Shown here piece by piece: positions 24,191 through 34,541 of a stretch of 64,000 nt of DNA. Source of the stretch: Botryosphaeria dothidea (Eukaryota; Ascomycota; Dothideomycetes; Botryosphaeriales; Botryosphaeriaceae); NCBI GenBank assembly GCA_011503125.2, contig WWBZ02000062.1, positions 806,001 to 870,000 on the forward strand, given 5' to 3'. The notes beneath the pieces were generated by a model. It saw nothing but the letters and a program-made list of their open reading frames with translations, did not search any database and was not told the DNA's origin. How positions within the stretch are numbered: the stretch's first letter is position 1; the number at the start of each line of letters is the position of its first letter. A program made the translations under genes and the position numbers.

Positions 24191-24563
24191 TGTAATAAAC
24201 GGACCTTAGAGGGCGGAGAGACGAGGTAACGAAGCCGGTAAAGGTAGTAGGGGTAAAGCAATGCCGAAGTATAAGGGTGTAGTTCAAAGGGCGAGGGTAC
24301 GAGGTGCGAAAGACGAGGGACGAGGGACGAGGGACGAGGGAGGTAAGCAAGGTCCAATTTAAGGCGTACCAAGTTGTACGCGAGGAATACTCATTGCTAG
24401 ACTAAAGAACTAACTACAAAGCAGAGGGGCGAGCTTTATATATATAAAGAACGAGCTAAAATACTAGCTTTATAATTTGTAAGCAGGTAAGTCTAGATAT
24501 GGATTTTAAATTAATCGAAGGTAAACGAGAGGTAAGGAGTCTAAGCAAGCCACGTTTATAACA
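24191..24563 (-). repeat. Gypsy B 5' LTR
   Basis: 373 bp. It retains canonical TG (TGTAATAAACGG) and CA (CGTTTATAACA) ends on the + strand and carries the GACGAGG heptamer array. It pairs with 10514-10886. Confidence 0.92.
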
Positions 24564-24668
24564 TAAAGACCTTAAAGCTCTTAATACGTTTTATAAACGT
24601 TACCCTTCGAAACCTCGACCCTTAGGCTAAAGGCTCGTAGGAACTTACCTCTAGGGAGGAGAGCCTAC

Positions 24669-25037
24669 TATTATAAACGTAGCTTATATAGACTTCTTAC
24701 TTATTTACCTTCGTTAATTTAAAATCCGGATCTAGACTTACCTACTTATAAATTAGAAAGCTAGTATTTTAGTTCGTTCTTTATATATATAAAGCTCGCC
24801 CCTCTACTTTATAGTTAGTTCTTTAGTCTAGTAATAAGTATTCCTCGCGTATAACTTAGTACGCCTTAAATTAGACCTTGCTTACCTCCCTCGTCCCTCG
24901 TCTCTCGTTCTTCGTCTCTCGTACCTCGTACCCTCGCCCTTTAAACTACACCCTTATACTTCGGCATTACTTTACCCCTACTATCTTAACCGGCTTCGTT
25001 ACCTCGTCTCTCCGCCCTCTAAGGTCCGTTTATTATA
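24669..25037 (+). repeat. Gypsy A 3' LTR
   Basis: About 369 bp, the inverted counterpart of the B LTRs: begins TATTATAAACG (from TGTTATAAACG), ends CGTTTATTATA. It follows the A-family 3' untranslated segment with purine tract AGGGAGGAGAG at about 24652-24662. More heavily C-to-T mutated than the B copies. Confidence 0.9.
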
Positions 25038-25054
25038 AGTAGATAGATAACTAC

Positions 25055-26037
25055 GCTACGATAACTAGTCTAAGGTAGAAATCCTTACTAACTAGTTCTT
25101 CCCCCCTCCTAGGGCTACTAACCTCTTAGATCTAGATAGGTATATATATCTAGAGTTAGTAGAGATTCCTTAAGATCTTACCGAAGAGTAGATTCTCTAT
25201 ACTATTAAGAAGCTCCCCCTAGATAAGGTACTAGGCCTAGATAAGATTATTAATAGGTTCCTAAAGTAGTACGCTTAGATACTAAGCGGACTACTTACTA
25301 GACTCTTCTAGGGATACCTCGTACTTATATACTATTCTAAATAGTTTAAAAGCTCTACTAATATAGTCCTAAGAAAACTATAGAGGGATAACTATACTAA
25401 AGCTAAATTATTTAGGCCGATTACCCTACTTAATACGCTAGAAAAGCTACTTAAGAGGATTATAGTAGATAGAATCTTCTAGGCTACTAAAGTATACGGC
25501 CTATTTTCTAATATATAGATAAAAACTAGAAGAAATAGATCCGTAGTAGTAGCTCTTAACCTACTTATAGAATAGATCTATACTATCTAGATATAAGATC
25601 TAGGGCTAGTAGCTTTAGTTCTTAGCCTAGATATTTTAGAAGTATATAACTACGTATTCTATAGAAGGCTTCTTTATAATATAAGGATAGTAAGACTTCC
25701 GGAATAGATAGAAAGATTTACTTAATCCTTTCTATAGAACCGTACTACTTAGCTATCCTTTAGAGACTTTACTAGTCTACTAATCTAGATCTTAACCGGG
25801 ATTTCCTAGAAATCCTTACTATCTCCGATCCTCTATCTATTCTTTATCTCTAACCTACTTATATAGCTACGTAGAAGTAATATCTTTCCCCTTAGATTCG
25901 TCGATAATACTAATATTCTAACCTTTAGTAGATCTATAGAATAAAACTATAGAATACTAGAGGGCGTATATTAAATTTACGAGCGCTAGATAGCTACCTA
26001 CGGATTAGCTTTCTCGCCCGATAAGTATTATCTTTAT
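25055..26037 (+). pseudogene. LINE reverse transcriptase remnant
   Basis: The translated frame shows, through many stops, LINE RT landmarks: KLPLDKVPGLDKI near 25210-25250, FRPITLLNTLEKLLKRIIVDRI near 25410-25470, a D-I-L-E-V-Y-N stretch in place of the DISGAYD motif near 25630, and PILYLFFISNLLIQL near 25830-25870 followed by FVDNTNILTF near 25900-25925. The catalytic FVDD reads FVDN. Stops coincide with former Trp and Gln codons. Confidence 0.85.
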
Positions 26038-26230
26038 TATTAATATATAGGTGCGTAGCGGTCTAAAATAAGATATTCGATTCTTTCTACCTACTAATCC
26101 GACACGTAGAAGATATATACGTAGATTACGTGCTATACTAAGCCTATTTAGAAACGCCCGGACTAGCTCGCTTACTTCTCTATCTAGGATAGGTAAGTAT
26201 CTAACGTAGAATAGGGCTATATTCTTAATA
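26038..26230 (-). repeat. Copia 2 3' LTR
   Basis: 193 bp, starts TATTAATATATAGG and ends ATTCTTAATA. Compared with 31774-31966, many CA/TG sites are converted to TA. Confidence 0.9.
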
Positions 26231-26742
26231 CTTCTACTTAGCTCTATTTCTTATAGACTCTTAGTCTAAGTTATCGGACGAAGTTTTTAAATTTCTTCTT
26301 AGCTAGAGGCTTAGTAAGCCCGTCCGCTACTATATTCTTAGTGCGTATATATTCGATATAAATCCGGTTTCTTTATACTAGGTCCTAGATATTATAATAA
26401 TATATATCGATATACTTTAATCGATTATATACTTAAGAATCCTTTACTAGGCTAAGCGCCGCCTAGTTATCTTCCTTTATATTAATACTACTATCGCGGA
26501 ACTTCTCGTTCTTACGTAATATTTCTTAGTAAAGAAAAGATTCTAAGTACTCTTCTACGCTTATTTCCCGTAGTAGCCTTACTAGCTACTATAATTCTTT
26601 TATATAGATTAATATCGCTATATACTCGGCTTCGGCTATAGAGGTTACTACTAATCTTTATCTTTAGCTTCTCTAGCTAATTAGCCCGTTTCTAAGTAGG
26701 AAGACGAATCCGGAGATTAACTTCCTATTTATCTTATCTATA

Positions 26743-27294
26743 GATAAATTTAATTTTTAAGCTGATTTAGCTCCCCGAAGGGTCTATGCAGCTGTGGCTA
26801 TCTGTAAGGGTATATAGAAGGGGAAACCGTGGCTACTTTCTTAGGATAGCCCGGGTAAAAACCTTCCCTATCTACAATGGTAGTATCCGTAGATACTCTA
26901 TTTAGTATAGTTTTTTCTATATACCGGTAGCGGTGTCTAAAGTAGGAAGAGTAGCTAAGAGGGAGGAACTGTAGAGAGAGGTGACTGTAAATCTTAAGAC
27001 TAAGCCGTAAGAAGTCCCGGCTTACCTATTTATAAGCGCTAGTAAAGCGCTCTTAAAATTTATTTTTAGAAGCGCCTAGCTGGCCCTTCTCCCCCTTATT
27101 ACCGCCAGAGAGAACGCGGGTACGTATGCTTTTATAGTGGGACGTACATGCCACTTGTGGCCCACCCTAACCACCTGTGGATTTTCCCCCTTATCACCGC
27201 TAGGGAGAACGCGGGTACGTGTGCTTTTAACGTGGGACGCACATGCCACGAGTAGGTAAGCGGTCTAAGATTCGAACTTAGAACCTATGCCACC
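26743..27294 (-). mobile_element. tRNA-derived SINE inserted in Copia 2
   Basis: 552 bp flanked by a perfect 14-bp duplication TTATCTTATCTATA (26729-26742, 27295-27308), the mark of target-primed retrotransposition. On the minus strand its 5' end carries a tRNA T-arm: stem CTAAG, loop TTCGAAT, stem CTTAG (27265-27281), which also contains the pol III B box. The A box is not evident, so the tRNA head may be truncated. The body has a 64-bp tandem-like duplication (27091-27154, 27186-27249). The last 90-120 bases match the LINE 3' end at about 33248-33356. It is far less AT-shifted than its host element. Confidence 0.85.
27091..27249 (-). repeat. Internal 64-bp duplication in SINE
   Basis: Copies at 27091-27154 and 27186-27249 both run from CCCCCTTAT to ACATGCCAC with a 31-bp spacer. 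The few differences are mostly transitions of the RIP type in the first copy. Confidence 0.85.
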
Positions 27295-30200
27295 TTATCT
27301 TATCTATAGCGTAGTCGAAGTCTAAGTATCTAATAAGATTAGGGCTCCTACTATTTTTATATATAATTTCTAAGTTAATAGTTAATCTAAGATATCGTAG
27401 AAGGCCTTTAAGTACTTAGTCGTAGTATTCTATAGGGTTACTTAAGTATTAGCTAAGTCTATTAACTAGGAATATAATATCCGAACGAGTAAGAACCGCG
27501 AGATATATTAGCTTTCTAATAACGTGCTAATATTTCTTTAGATCGATTCTCTTATCTTATAGCCTAGCGGGGCGGAGTAAGTTATATCTATTTATTAGTA
27601 GCGTCGACGGTCTCGACTTATTCTATTCTATATAGAGTAATTAGAGTATCTTCTATAAGTAATAGGACTAGTCGATACGTAACGTCCTATTACGGCGATT
27701 ACGAGAGACCTAAATACTAAGAATCTTCTTTATCTCTTCTAGATTCTTAGTCTTAAAGATCTTACTAAGTACGTCTTTAAACTAAATAACGTTCTCTATC
27801 TTTAGTATAGCGATAGAGATATTATTAATATATATAAGGAGTAAGATCTTTCTCTTATCGTAAATAAGTAAGTAGGAATCTACTACGCTTTAGCGAAAAC
27901 TAAGATCTTTTAGTACTTTTATATAGTTACTATTCTAATCTCTTACTACTTACTTAAGGCCGTATAGACTACGTAAAAGCTTAAAGACTCGTCCTAGTAC
28001 GACTATAACTTCTTCGGGTAGAACTATATAGATATTTTTACGAAGGCGTAACTTAGTAAAGGTATTATTTATATTAATCTAATATAGCTCGAGATCTAAG
28101 AGCGCTATAATAGCTAGAAATATTCGGAGAGTCTTATAACGGATAGTTAGAGTAAAGATATTCTAAAAGTTATATCTAAACCTTTAGGTAAATCCTCTTA
28201 TAATAAGGCGAGCTTTAGCCTTTTTAAGTAAGCTATTAGTATTTAGTTTTAGCTTAAAAACCTACTTACTTATTATAATATTTATACCCTTTAGTAGAAC
28301 GACTTCTTTTTAGGTTCTATTTCCTACGAGTATAGTAAGTTTATTCTAGATAGCTCGTTGCTATAGCTCTCTAAAATAAGAATCTCCTACTACTTCTACG
28401 TAGCTTCCTAGGATTAGAATCTCTATTCTAATTATTCTTCTAAGTTCTATAGCGAAAGTATAGAATATCTATATCTTTAGTTACTTATAGTACTTAATTA
28501 GTAATTAGCTAATAAGTATAAATAGGCTTCGAGGTATCTTTAGTACTAGTTCTTCTATAGAGGGTTCCTCCTCCGTCCTTTTACGCTTAGAGATAAAGAC
28601 TTCTCTAAAGCGTTCTATTTTTAGTACGCTCTACTATTCTCTAGGTTAATCTTCCTCTCCTTAAATAGTAGGTAGATACTTCCGTACCGGAGCTACGCCT
28701 AATTTTAAACGCGTTTTTAGAGCCTCGTAGGATTAAGTTTCCTCGTTCTCTTACTTCTAACTACTAAGTTTATAGTCGGCTTATAATTCTATCTTCTCTT
28801 CTACTCTTAGCGTACTTTTCCTCTTTTCTACGTTTAGTTCGAACTCGAAAAGAACTTTCCTTAGCCGACCTACGGGTCGCCTCTCGGGGACGGTATTATT
28901 ACTTATCTTAACCTCTAGGTTTAGGTCTATATTTCCTCTCTTTTCGTTCTCTAGAAACCGTACGATATAACTACGGATTACTCTTTTAAGATCTAGGGTC
29001 TATAAACGATAGTGCTTTTTAGTTTCGTCTACGTACTCTATAAAGACTCCTACTCTCGCTCGGTCTATAAATTTATTATACCTTAAACCGATCGGTAGAG
29101 ATTTAGGGTTAATATATAAGTAGACCTTATACCCCTAGACGCGTATATAATCTATACTTAGCTTCTAACCTATAAATACCTTCTTAGAGGTTATAGGTTT
29201 TCCGTTAATAAGGAGTCTAGTTATAGTCCGATTCCGTAGGTAAGCGTCGGTTTCGGCTACTTCTACCTAGAAGTCCGTTAGTAGTTTTACTTCTTTTATT
29301 ATTACTCTTATCTAGGCTTCTATAGTCTAGATAGCTCGCTCTACTATACTATTTTAACTTAACTAGTATAGAATAGTATATTAGAAAGTTATTCTAAGGG
29401 TTACGTACTACTAGTTAAGAAGAGACTTAAGTTTAGTAGCGTTATCGCTACGAACAGCGGCTAGTTTTACTCCTTCTTAAAGTTCTATCTTTACGCGCTA
29501 TTCGTTTAGAGCGCGTAGTACTTTATCTTACTTCTTAAGCGCGATTATCTATATCTTTCTTAAGTAGTTATCGATAATTTTAAGAAAGTAACGGTAACCG
29601 GCCTAAGATTCTAGTAGCGGGCCGTAAATATTAATTAAGATAAGTAATAAGCTTACGGCTTTTCTATTACTTACGTAGTACTCTTTCTTATTTTTTATCT
29701 TAGTAAGAGTATATACTTTATATACGTAATCTTCCTCTATAGCGGTAGAAATCGGCTCTAAGAGAGTCGTAACCTTATATAGCTTAGCTAGCTTTCTTTT
29801 ACTAAGATATTTAAACCGTCTATACTATAGCTCGAATAGTTTTAACTTATTCTTTCTACTCGTTATAGCTAGTTTAGATTCGGTTAGTATATCTAGCCTA
29901 TCTTAGGAGTAGGCTATAGATACTTTATTCTATAATAGGCTATCGTAAGCTAGAGCTAGTTAGATCTACTATTACGCTACTTCGAGAGCTAATAGCGCGA
30001 AGTATCTACTTATTAATTTAACCTTATCTATAAGGTAGACTCCCCTATTCTCTCGAGCTATAAGAATATTCTTACCGTGCCGGTCTCTTAGATAGAGGAA
30101 CTAATTATTAAAGAAACCTTTTAGGCCGTTCTTATATACTTATCGACTAGAGAGAAGGTTTATACTTAGTTTTAGAATATAAAGTATAGAGGATAAAGAA

Positions 30201-31773
30201 ATCGAATTACCGTGTCTATCTACTAATATAACTAAGCCGATATAGTCGGTATATAATACTCCCCTACTAACTTTAATCGTGCGTCTTATAATTTAAGTTA
30301 GAGGTCTACTAAAAAGTTAGCGTTAGTTAGTTATATAGGTAGATACGGTAGAATCTACTATCTAGATGTCTTTAGGAAGCTTACTAGTAACGGATTTAGA
30401 GACTACGGCGACTTTCTTAATATCTTCTTTCTCGCTACTATCTTCTTAGCTTTTAGTAGCGATATTTTTCTAGGCGGATTTCTTTTCCGTAGCTAAGAAG
30501 GCCTTTAGCTACTTTAGACGTTCTAGGAGCTAATTAATTTCGCGCTCGTTCCTAGAACGTAATCTCTTATTACGTCGTTTACGGCTAATCTCCTTTACGG
30601 CCTCGAGATCCGGGTACGAAGAAACGTAATACTTACTACCGTAAATATAGTATCGTAAGCGGCGCTTATCGAATTTAGAGTCCGAGCTTAACTAGCGCCG
30701 GGGTTAGTTCTTCTCTTTTTCTTTAGAAGATCTTTTAGTAAATAGGGCTAAATTATTTAATTTTAGCCGCGCTTCCTTCTCCTTTAAGATCTATAGAGCC
30801 TTAAGTACCGGGAGATTCTTCTATAAATTAATCGAATCTACGGTATTATCGTACTCTACTAGAAGAGCTTAAAGTAGTTACTATAGCTAAGGTCTCTCTT
30901 TAGTAAAGTTCGAGTTCTCTAGCTCTATAGAAGTAATCTTTCTTCTAAGGATAGCGAGATAAGTCTACGCTTACTAAATTATAGTTCTTTTTAGTATCGT
31001 ATAATACGTAAATTTACGAAGGTACTATCTCCGGGAAACTTAGAGCTTTTCTTCGTATTTATTCTAGAGGGTATTCTAAATCTACTTAGTAGACTCGAGG
31101 TTACGAACTATCTTACGATCGTCTTTATCGATATAAATTTATAGCTAATAGACGGCCTTTGTATTATCTCTCTCCGTTCTAAAATTAATTATAGACTAGT
31201 CGACTAACGGGTTAAGGGATCTAATAGTATACTATAATCCCTTACTAGTCAGCTATATCTTTATTAGCTTCGTCTAGTTATTCTTATTTTCGTGCGAAAG
31301 GATAGAAACGGGGCGACGTTTTGTAAATAAGTCGGAAGGGTCTATATCGAAAAGAATAATAAAGATAAATATAGTATAAAGAGTATACTACGGTTAATCG
31401 GGACTAGAGTTTAGTCTTAGTAACGATAAGAAAACGTTTACTCGAAGAGGGCTCTGGCGGTTAAGAGTCTTACCGAGGTTCGAGCGATTATCGGGTTTTT
31501 ATATTAAAATCTCTACTTCCTTAAGGAAAGCGACAGTAGAGGATAGAGGTAATGCTAATTTCCTCTTCGCCGAGGACCGTATTTAGCTGCCGGATAGTAG
31601 GGGTGCTAATTCTCCTCTTTGCCGAGGACCGTACTTAGCTACCGGATACTAGTACGCTTGCGGACACGTTGTAGGAGCGCATACTGTTTCGAGTCTTTTC
31701 GTAGACTCTCTAGGCAGTCGGACACAAGCGGGAACTCTTAATAACTTGCACTTAGCCCGGGCTTATAACCTAT

Positions 31774-31966
31774 TGTTAATATATGGGTGCGCAGCGGTCT
31801 GAAATAAGATGTTCGATTCTTTCTACCTACTAATCCGACACGTGGAAGATATATGCGTGGATCACGTGCTACACTAAGCCTATTTGGGAACGCCCGGACC
31901 AGCTCGCTTACTCCCCTATCTAGGATAGGTGAGTGTCCAACGTAGAATAGGGCTGTATTCTTAACA
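31774..31966 (-). repeat. Copia 2 5' LTR
   Basis: 193 bp with canonical ends TGTTAATATATGGG and ATTCTTAACA; less mutated than the partner copy, including GGGTGCGCAGCGG. Confidence 0.9.
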
Positions 31967-33126
31967 ACCTTATTTATTTTATAAGAAAACTAAGGAGATT
32001 TAATATAGTAGTAGAGATCCGCATCCCTGGATTTACTAGACACCTAGAGCCTATAATTAAGATTCTAGGAGTCTACGTAGACAACAAACTTAGATGGGGA
32101 CCCTATATTAGAGAAATAGGAGCCAAGGTAATTAAATAGTATATATTACTCTCTAGACTCGCAGCATCTACCTAGGGAGCTTCATTTACTAAAGCCCGCC
32201 ATATCTATATGGCTGTGGTGAGACCAGTTATAACCTACGGCTATAGGGTATAGTATGTCCTAGAAGGAACCCTAGGGTAGAGAAAAACAGCCACCCAGCC
32301 ACTGCAGAAGATCCAAAACCAGTGCCTACGCACTATCTTAGGGGCATATAAGTTAACTAGTACACAAACTTTAGAGCACGAGACGGGGATTTCCCTACTC
32401 TTACTCTACCTAGACGAACTGGCGCTGGCCTAGACTATTAGATCTAGGGATAGCCCAGTGGCAATGGTGGTAGAGGACACTTGTTAGAGCATTAAAGAGA
32501 TAGCCCGGGCTACACTAGGCGCCGGAGGCACAGCCGGCCTAGCTAGAAGAACTCTACTTAGAGAAAGGGTAATAGCCCTCCTTAACTACTGCCCCCCTAC
32601 CTACTAGAGTCTTCCGGAGCGAACGAGACTACGTATAGTATATAGGAATAAGTGGAAGAAGAGATGGATAAAGTTTACCAGCCAAGGAAGGTAAGATAAG
32701 CTAGTAGCCCAAAGCACACAGTGGAACCCGAAAGTCAGACAAATCCACAGCGAACTATCTAAGCCATAGAGCACACTCGCTATCCTACTACGTATAGAGC
32801 ATATTGGACTAGAGGACTTCCTCTTAAGGCGCAAGGTGCTAGGATACCCTAGCCCTGCCTGTCCATGCGGCTAGCATAGATAAACCCCAAAGCACATCCT
32901 CCTCTTCTGCCCCCACTTCCAATAGGGCAGGGCACAGATGCTCCAAAGGGCAGGGACTACGGACTACTATTCCCTCCTCTCAACGAAGAAGGGAATCAAA
33001 GTAGTAACAGACTGGTTCTTACGCCTAGGGCTGCTCAAGCAATTTAGCCTGGCAAGGGAACTAATCCAGGAGGACAACCAGGAAGAGGAACCAGGAGGAC
33101 CACCAGGACCACCAGGATCCGGATAA
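31967..33126 (+). pseudogene. LINE C-terminal ORF2 remnant
   Basis: Resumes the LINE frame after Copia 2: ILGVYVDNKLRWGPYI near 32060-32110, then the C-terminal region with a zinc-binding-like CPCG...H...H segment near 32860-32905. An open stretch 32938-33126 ends in a Gly-Pro-rich tail (GGPPGPPGSG) and a stop. Scattered TAG stops interrupt it. Less mutated than the upstream half. Confidence 0.82.
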
Positions 33127-33356
33127 CTACGAGGATAAGGACTAAAGGGATAGGTCTAGTTGGTGAATGTAGGGCTGCCATAGCAGCCGCTACTGGTAAG
33201 AAGGAAAAACAAGAACTAGTATAGGATAGCATGCCCAGAGAGAGAGGAGGGGTTTTTGCCAGGCGAAAAGGTTTTCCCCCTCGTGTAAAACAACTATAGA
33301 TAGCCAGCCCCGCATGGACCCGCAAGGGAGCTATATCGGGAAGAAATGAATTTATC
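33127..33356 (+). other. LINE 3' untranslated region
   Basis: Non-coding segment from the ORF2 stop to GAATTTATC. It includes GGTTTTTGCC, GGTTTTCCCC, GATAGCCAGC, a GGACCCGC / AAGGGAGC block and the final AATTTATC, all matched in order by the 3' end of the SINE (26743-26858, minus strand). Confidence 0.75.
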
Positions 33357-34541
33357 TATATTCTTCGTATTAACTACTACGCGGCTATAGTTATCTTAAG
33401 TACTATTTTAGAACTCGCGAAGCCTAGAAGAGTTCCTAGGGCCCTCTTTCGGCGCCGTAGCTTGGGGTCGATTTTTTGGTGTGGTCATTTTTTTTTATAC
33501 TCTTACATTAGAAACACCAATCTAATGTCCCGTAAATTATGTTGAATCTCCACGTGAAGCTGATTGCGGGATAGAGCATTCTGACGCCATTATTTGGGGT
33601 AGGCGCTAAGCAGCTTTTTGTTCGTCGGTGGCCACTTTGTTGCCGCTGAAGTAATTGAATGACTTCCATAGAGAACTGAAAGCTGGAACATTCCACTGGA
33701 CAGCCCATTGAATGCCTCCTGGGATGCGCGAAAGCAATATTCTCTTGTTGCCTCACCTCAATCCGGATCTCAATATCCGTGAAACGAAAATAGTCCATAC
33801 AACGTCTTGCCGTAGTTCATTTCATTTCGAAAGTAAAGAGTGAGGAAAATCAGCTTCTCAGAAGTGATCATGGGATTTGTCCGGGTTTCTTATTGACTGT
33901 CAAAAGGTGACAGCTGAAGGAATTTGCGCATGTGAATAGCAAAAACGGAGGTGGGGTCGGTATCTCAGAATGGTAGAACGTATGTATTATGAGCCAAGCA
34001 CGCGACTCAATCTGCACGCGCAAGTTACCTCGGAGCCATCAACTGGAATCCTTTGTGGTCGGAAAAAACTCATCGACCGGTTCCAAAGCCACCGTAATCT
34101 TCAGCCCTTCAACGGTTGTTGGCGCAGGTGAGCCATTGAAAAGCTCTTGTTGCTATCTCAATCTTCTTCTAATTACTCGGAGATTTTGATGTCTTCCGGA
34201 TACATTTTATTTACGTGATGCTGAGGTTCCCTGGAAGATCGTTCAATGTCTTCCAGGTTGCGCCAATTCCAGTCGTTTAAGACAAACGAGAAGGTACTTA
34301 AGCCCATATTTGCATCACACCTATTTCCAGATCACTGGTACTGCATGAATTAGACCAGGGCAAGAGCGCCGTCCTAGATATTTTCTCCAATGCTCGCGTC
34401 CATGAAAACCTTAATATTGTTAGGAATAACTATCGGAGATACTATACTAGATGAAGTCAAATAAAAGACTTGAATTTGAGAAACAGCTTGAGGTCAGTAA
34501 TTAATGATAGCAACCTTCCCCTCACTGTACCCACTGACTAC
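33357..34541. other. Island boundary and intergenic DNA
   Basis: AT-shifted sequence continues to about 33450, then base composition returns to normal near GGGGTCGATTTTTTGG at 33466-33481, marking the edge of the transposon island. Short frames here (33508-33798, 33989-34189) show no recognisable protein features. I see no gene. The 3' end of the next gene lies at 34542. Confidence 0.6.

Larger units (their letters stand above)
10514..24563 (-). mobile_element. Ty3/Gypsy retrotransposon B (same family as A), inserted in A
   Basis: A complete minus-strand copy of the A family with 373-bp LTRs at both ends (10514-10886, 24191-24563). The duplication is TAAAA on the left (10509-10513) and TAAAG on the right (24564-24568); the single difference is a transition. 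Excising B rejoins the chromodomain end of A to its 3' untranslated segment. B has itself received Gypsy C (12138-19899) and a TRIM (21445-21891). Net length without them is about 5.8 kb. B and A in opposite orientation create a large inverted repeat. Confidence 0.92.
1..25037 (+). mobile_element. Ty3/Gypsy LTR retrotransposon A, interrupted and RIP-degraded
   Basis: Chromodomain-type Gypsy element on the + strand. Its 5' LTR and gag start lie left of the window: the window opens inside gag, as shown by comparison with sister copy B, which reads the same sequence on the minus strand up to its own LTR at 24191. Order is gag, protease, RT, RNase H, integrase, chromodomain, then a 3' untranslated segment (24569-24668) ending in a purine tract, then the 3' LTR at 24669-25037. 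It is split by a solo LTR, a Copia element and Gypsy B. Every reading frame carries TAG/TAA stops at former Trp and Gln codons. It lies within a LINE, since LINE RT sequence begins directly after its 3' LTR. Confidence 0.9.
26231..31760 (-). pseudogene. Copia 2 gag-pol remnant
   Basis: Extremely degraded. Recognisable on the minus strand are the copia RT strings RVFKLLRSLYGLK (near 27955-27995) and LLIYINNIS (near 27828-27858), the latter being the YVDD catalytic box with both aspartates changed to Asn. No frame of more than 60 codons survives. The RT end is further displaced by the SINE insertion. Confidence 0.78.
26038..31966 (-). mobile_element. Ty1/Copia retrotransposon 2 inserted in the LINE
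   Basis: About 5.9 kb bounded by 193-bp LTRs (26038-26230, 31774-31966), minus orientation. The right LTR is preceded, on the minus strand, by GGTTATAAGCCCGGGC, again an initiator-Met half-tRNA binding site. Target duplication is not perfect: TTTAT at 26033-26037 against CTTAT at 31969-31973, with two extra bases at the right junction. Internally it holds a SINE at 26743-27294. Together with A, it is among the most AT-shifted sequence in the window. Confidence 0.88.
25038..33356 (+). mobile_element. Non-LTR retrotransposon (LINE), 3' portion, split by Copia 2
   Basis: LINE on the + strand whose 5' part (ORF1, endonuclease) is off-window beyond Gypsy A. RT sequence starts just after the A LTR, is interrupted at 26037 by Copia 2, and resumes at about 31967 in the same frame context (DKYY.. 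then ..YFIRKLRRFN). The 3' untranslated region runs from 33127 to about 33356, where the sequence ends GAATTTATC. That 3' tail is shared with the SINE at 26743-27294. Confidence 0.85.

Noticed and set aside
33955..34030. tRNA-like string GGTATCTCAGAATGGTAGAAC resembling a D-arm/A box
   Set aside because: No acceptor stem and only a poor T-arm (GACTCAATC) within the right distance; a tRNA gene is not supported.
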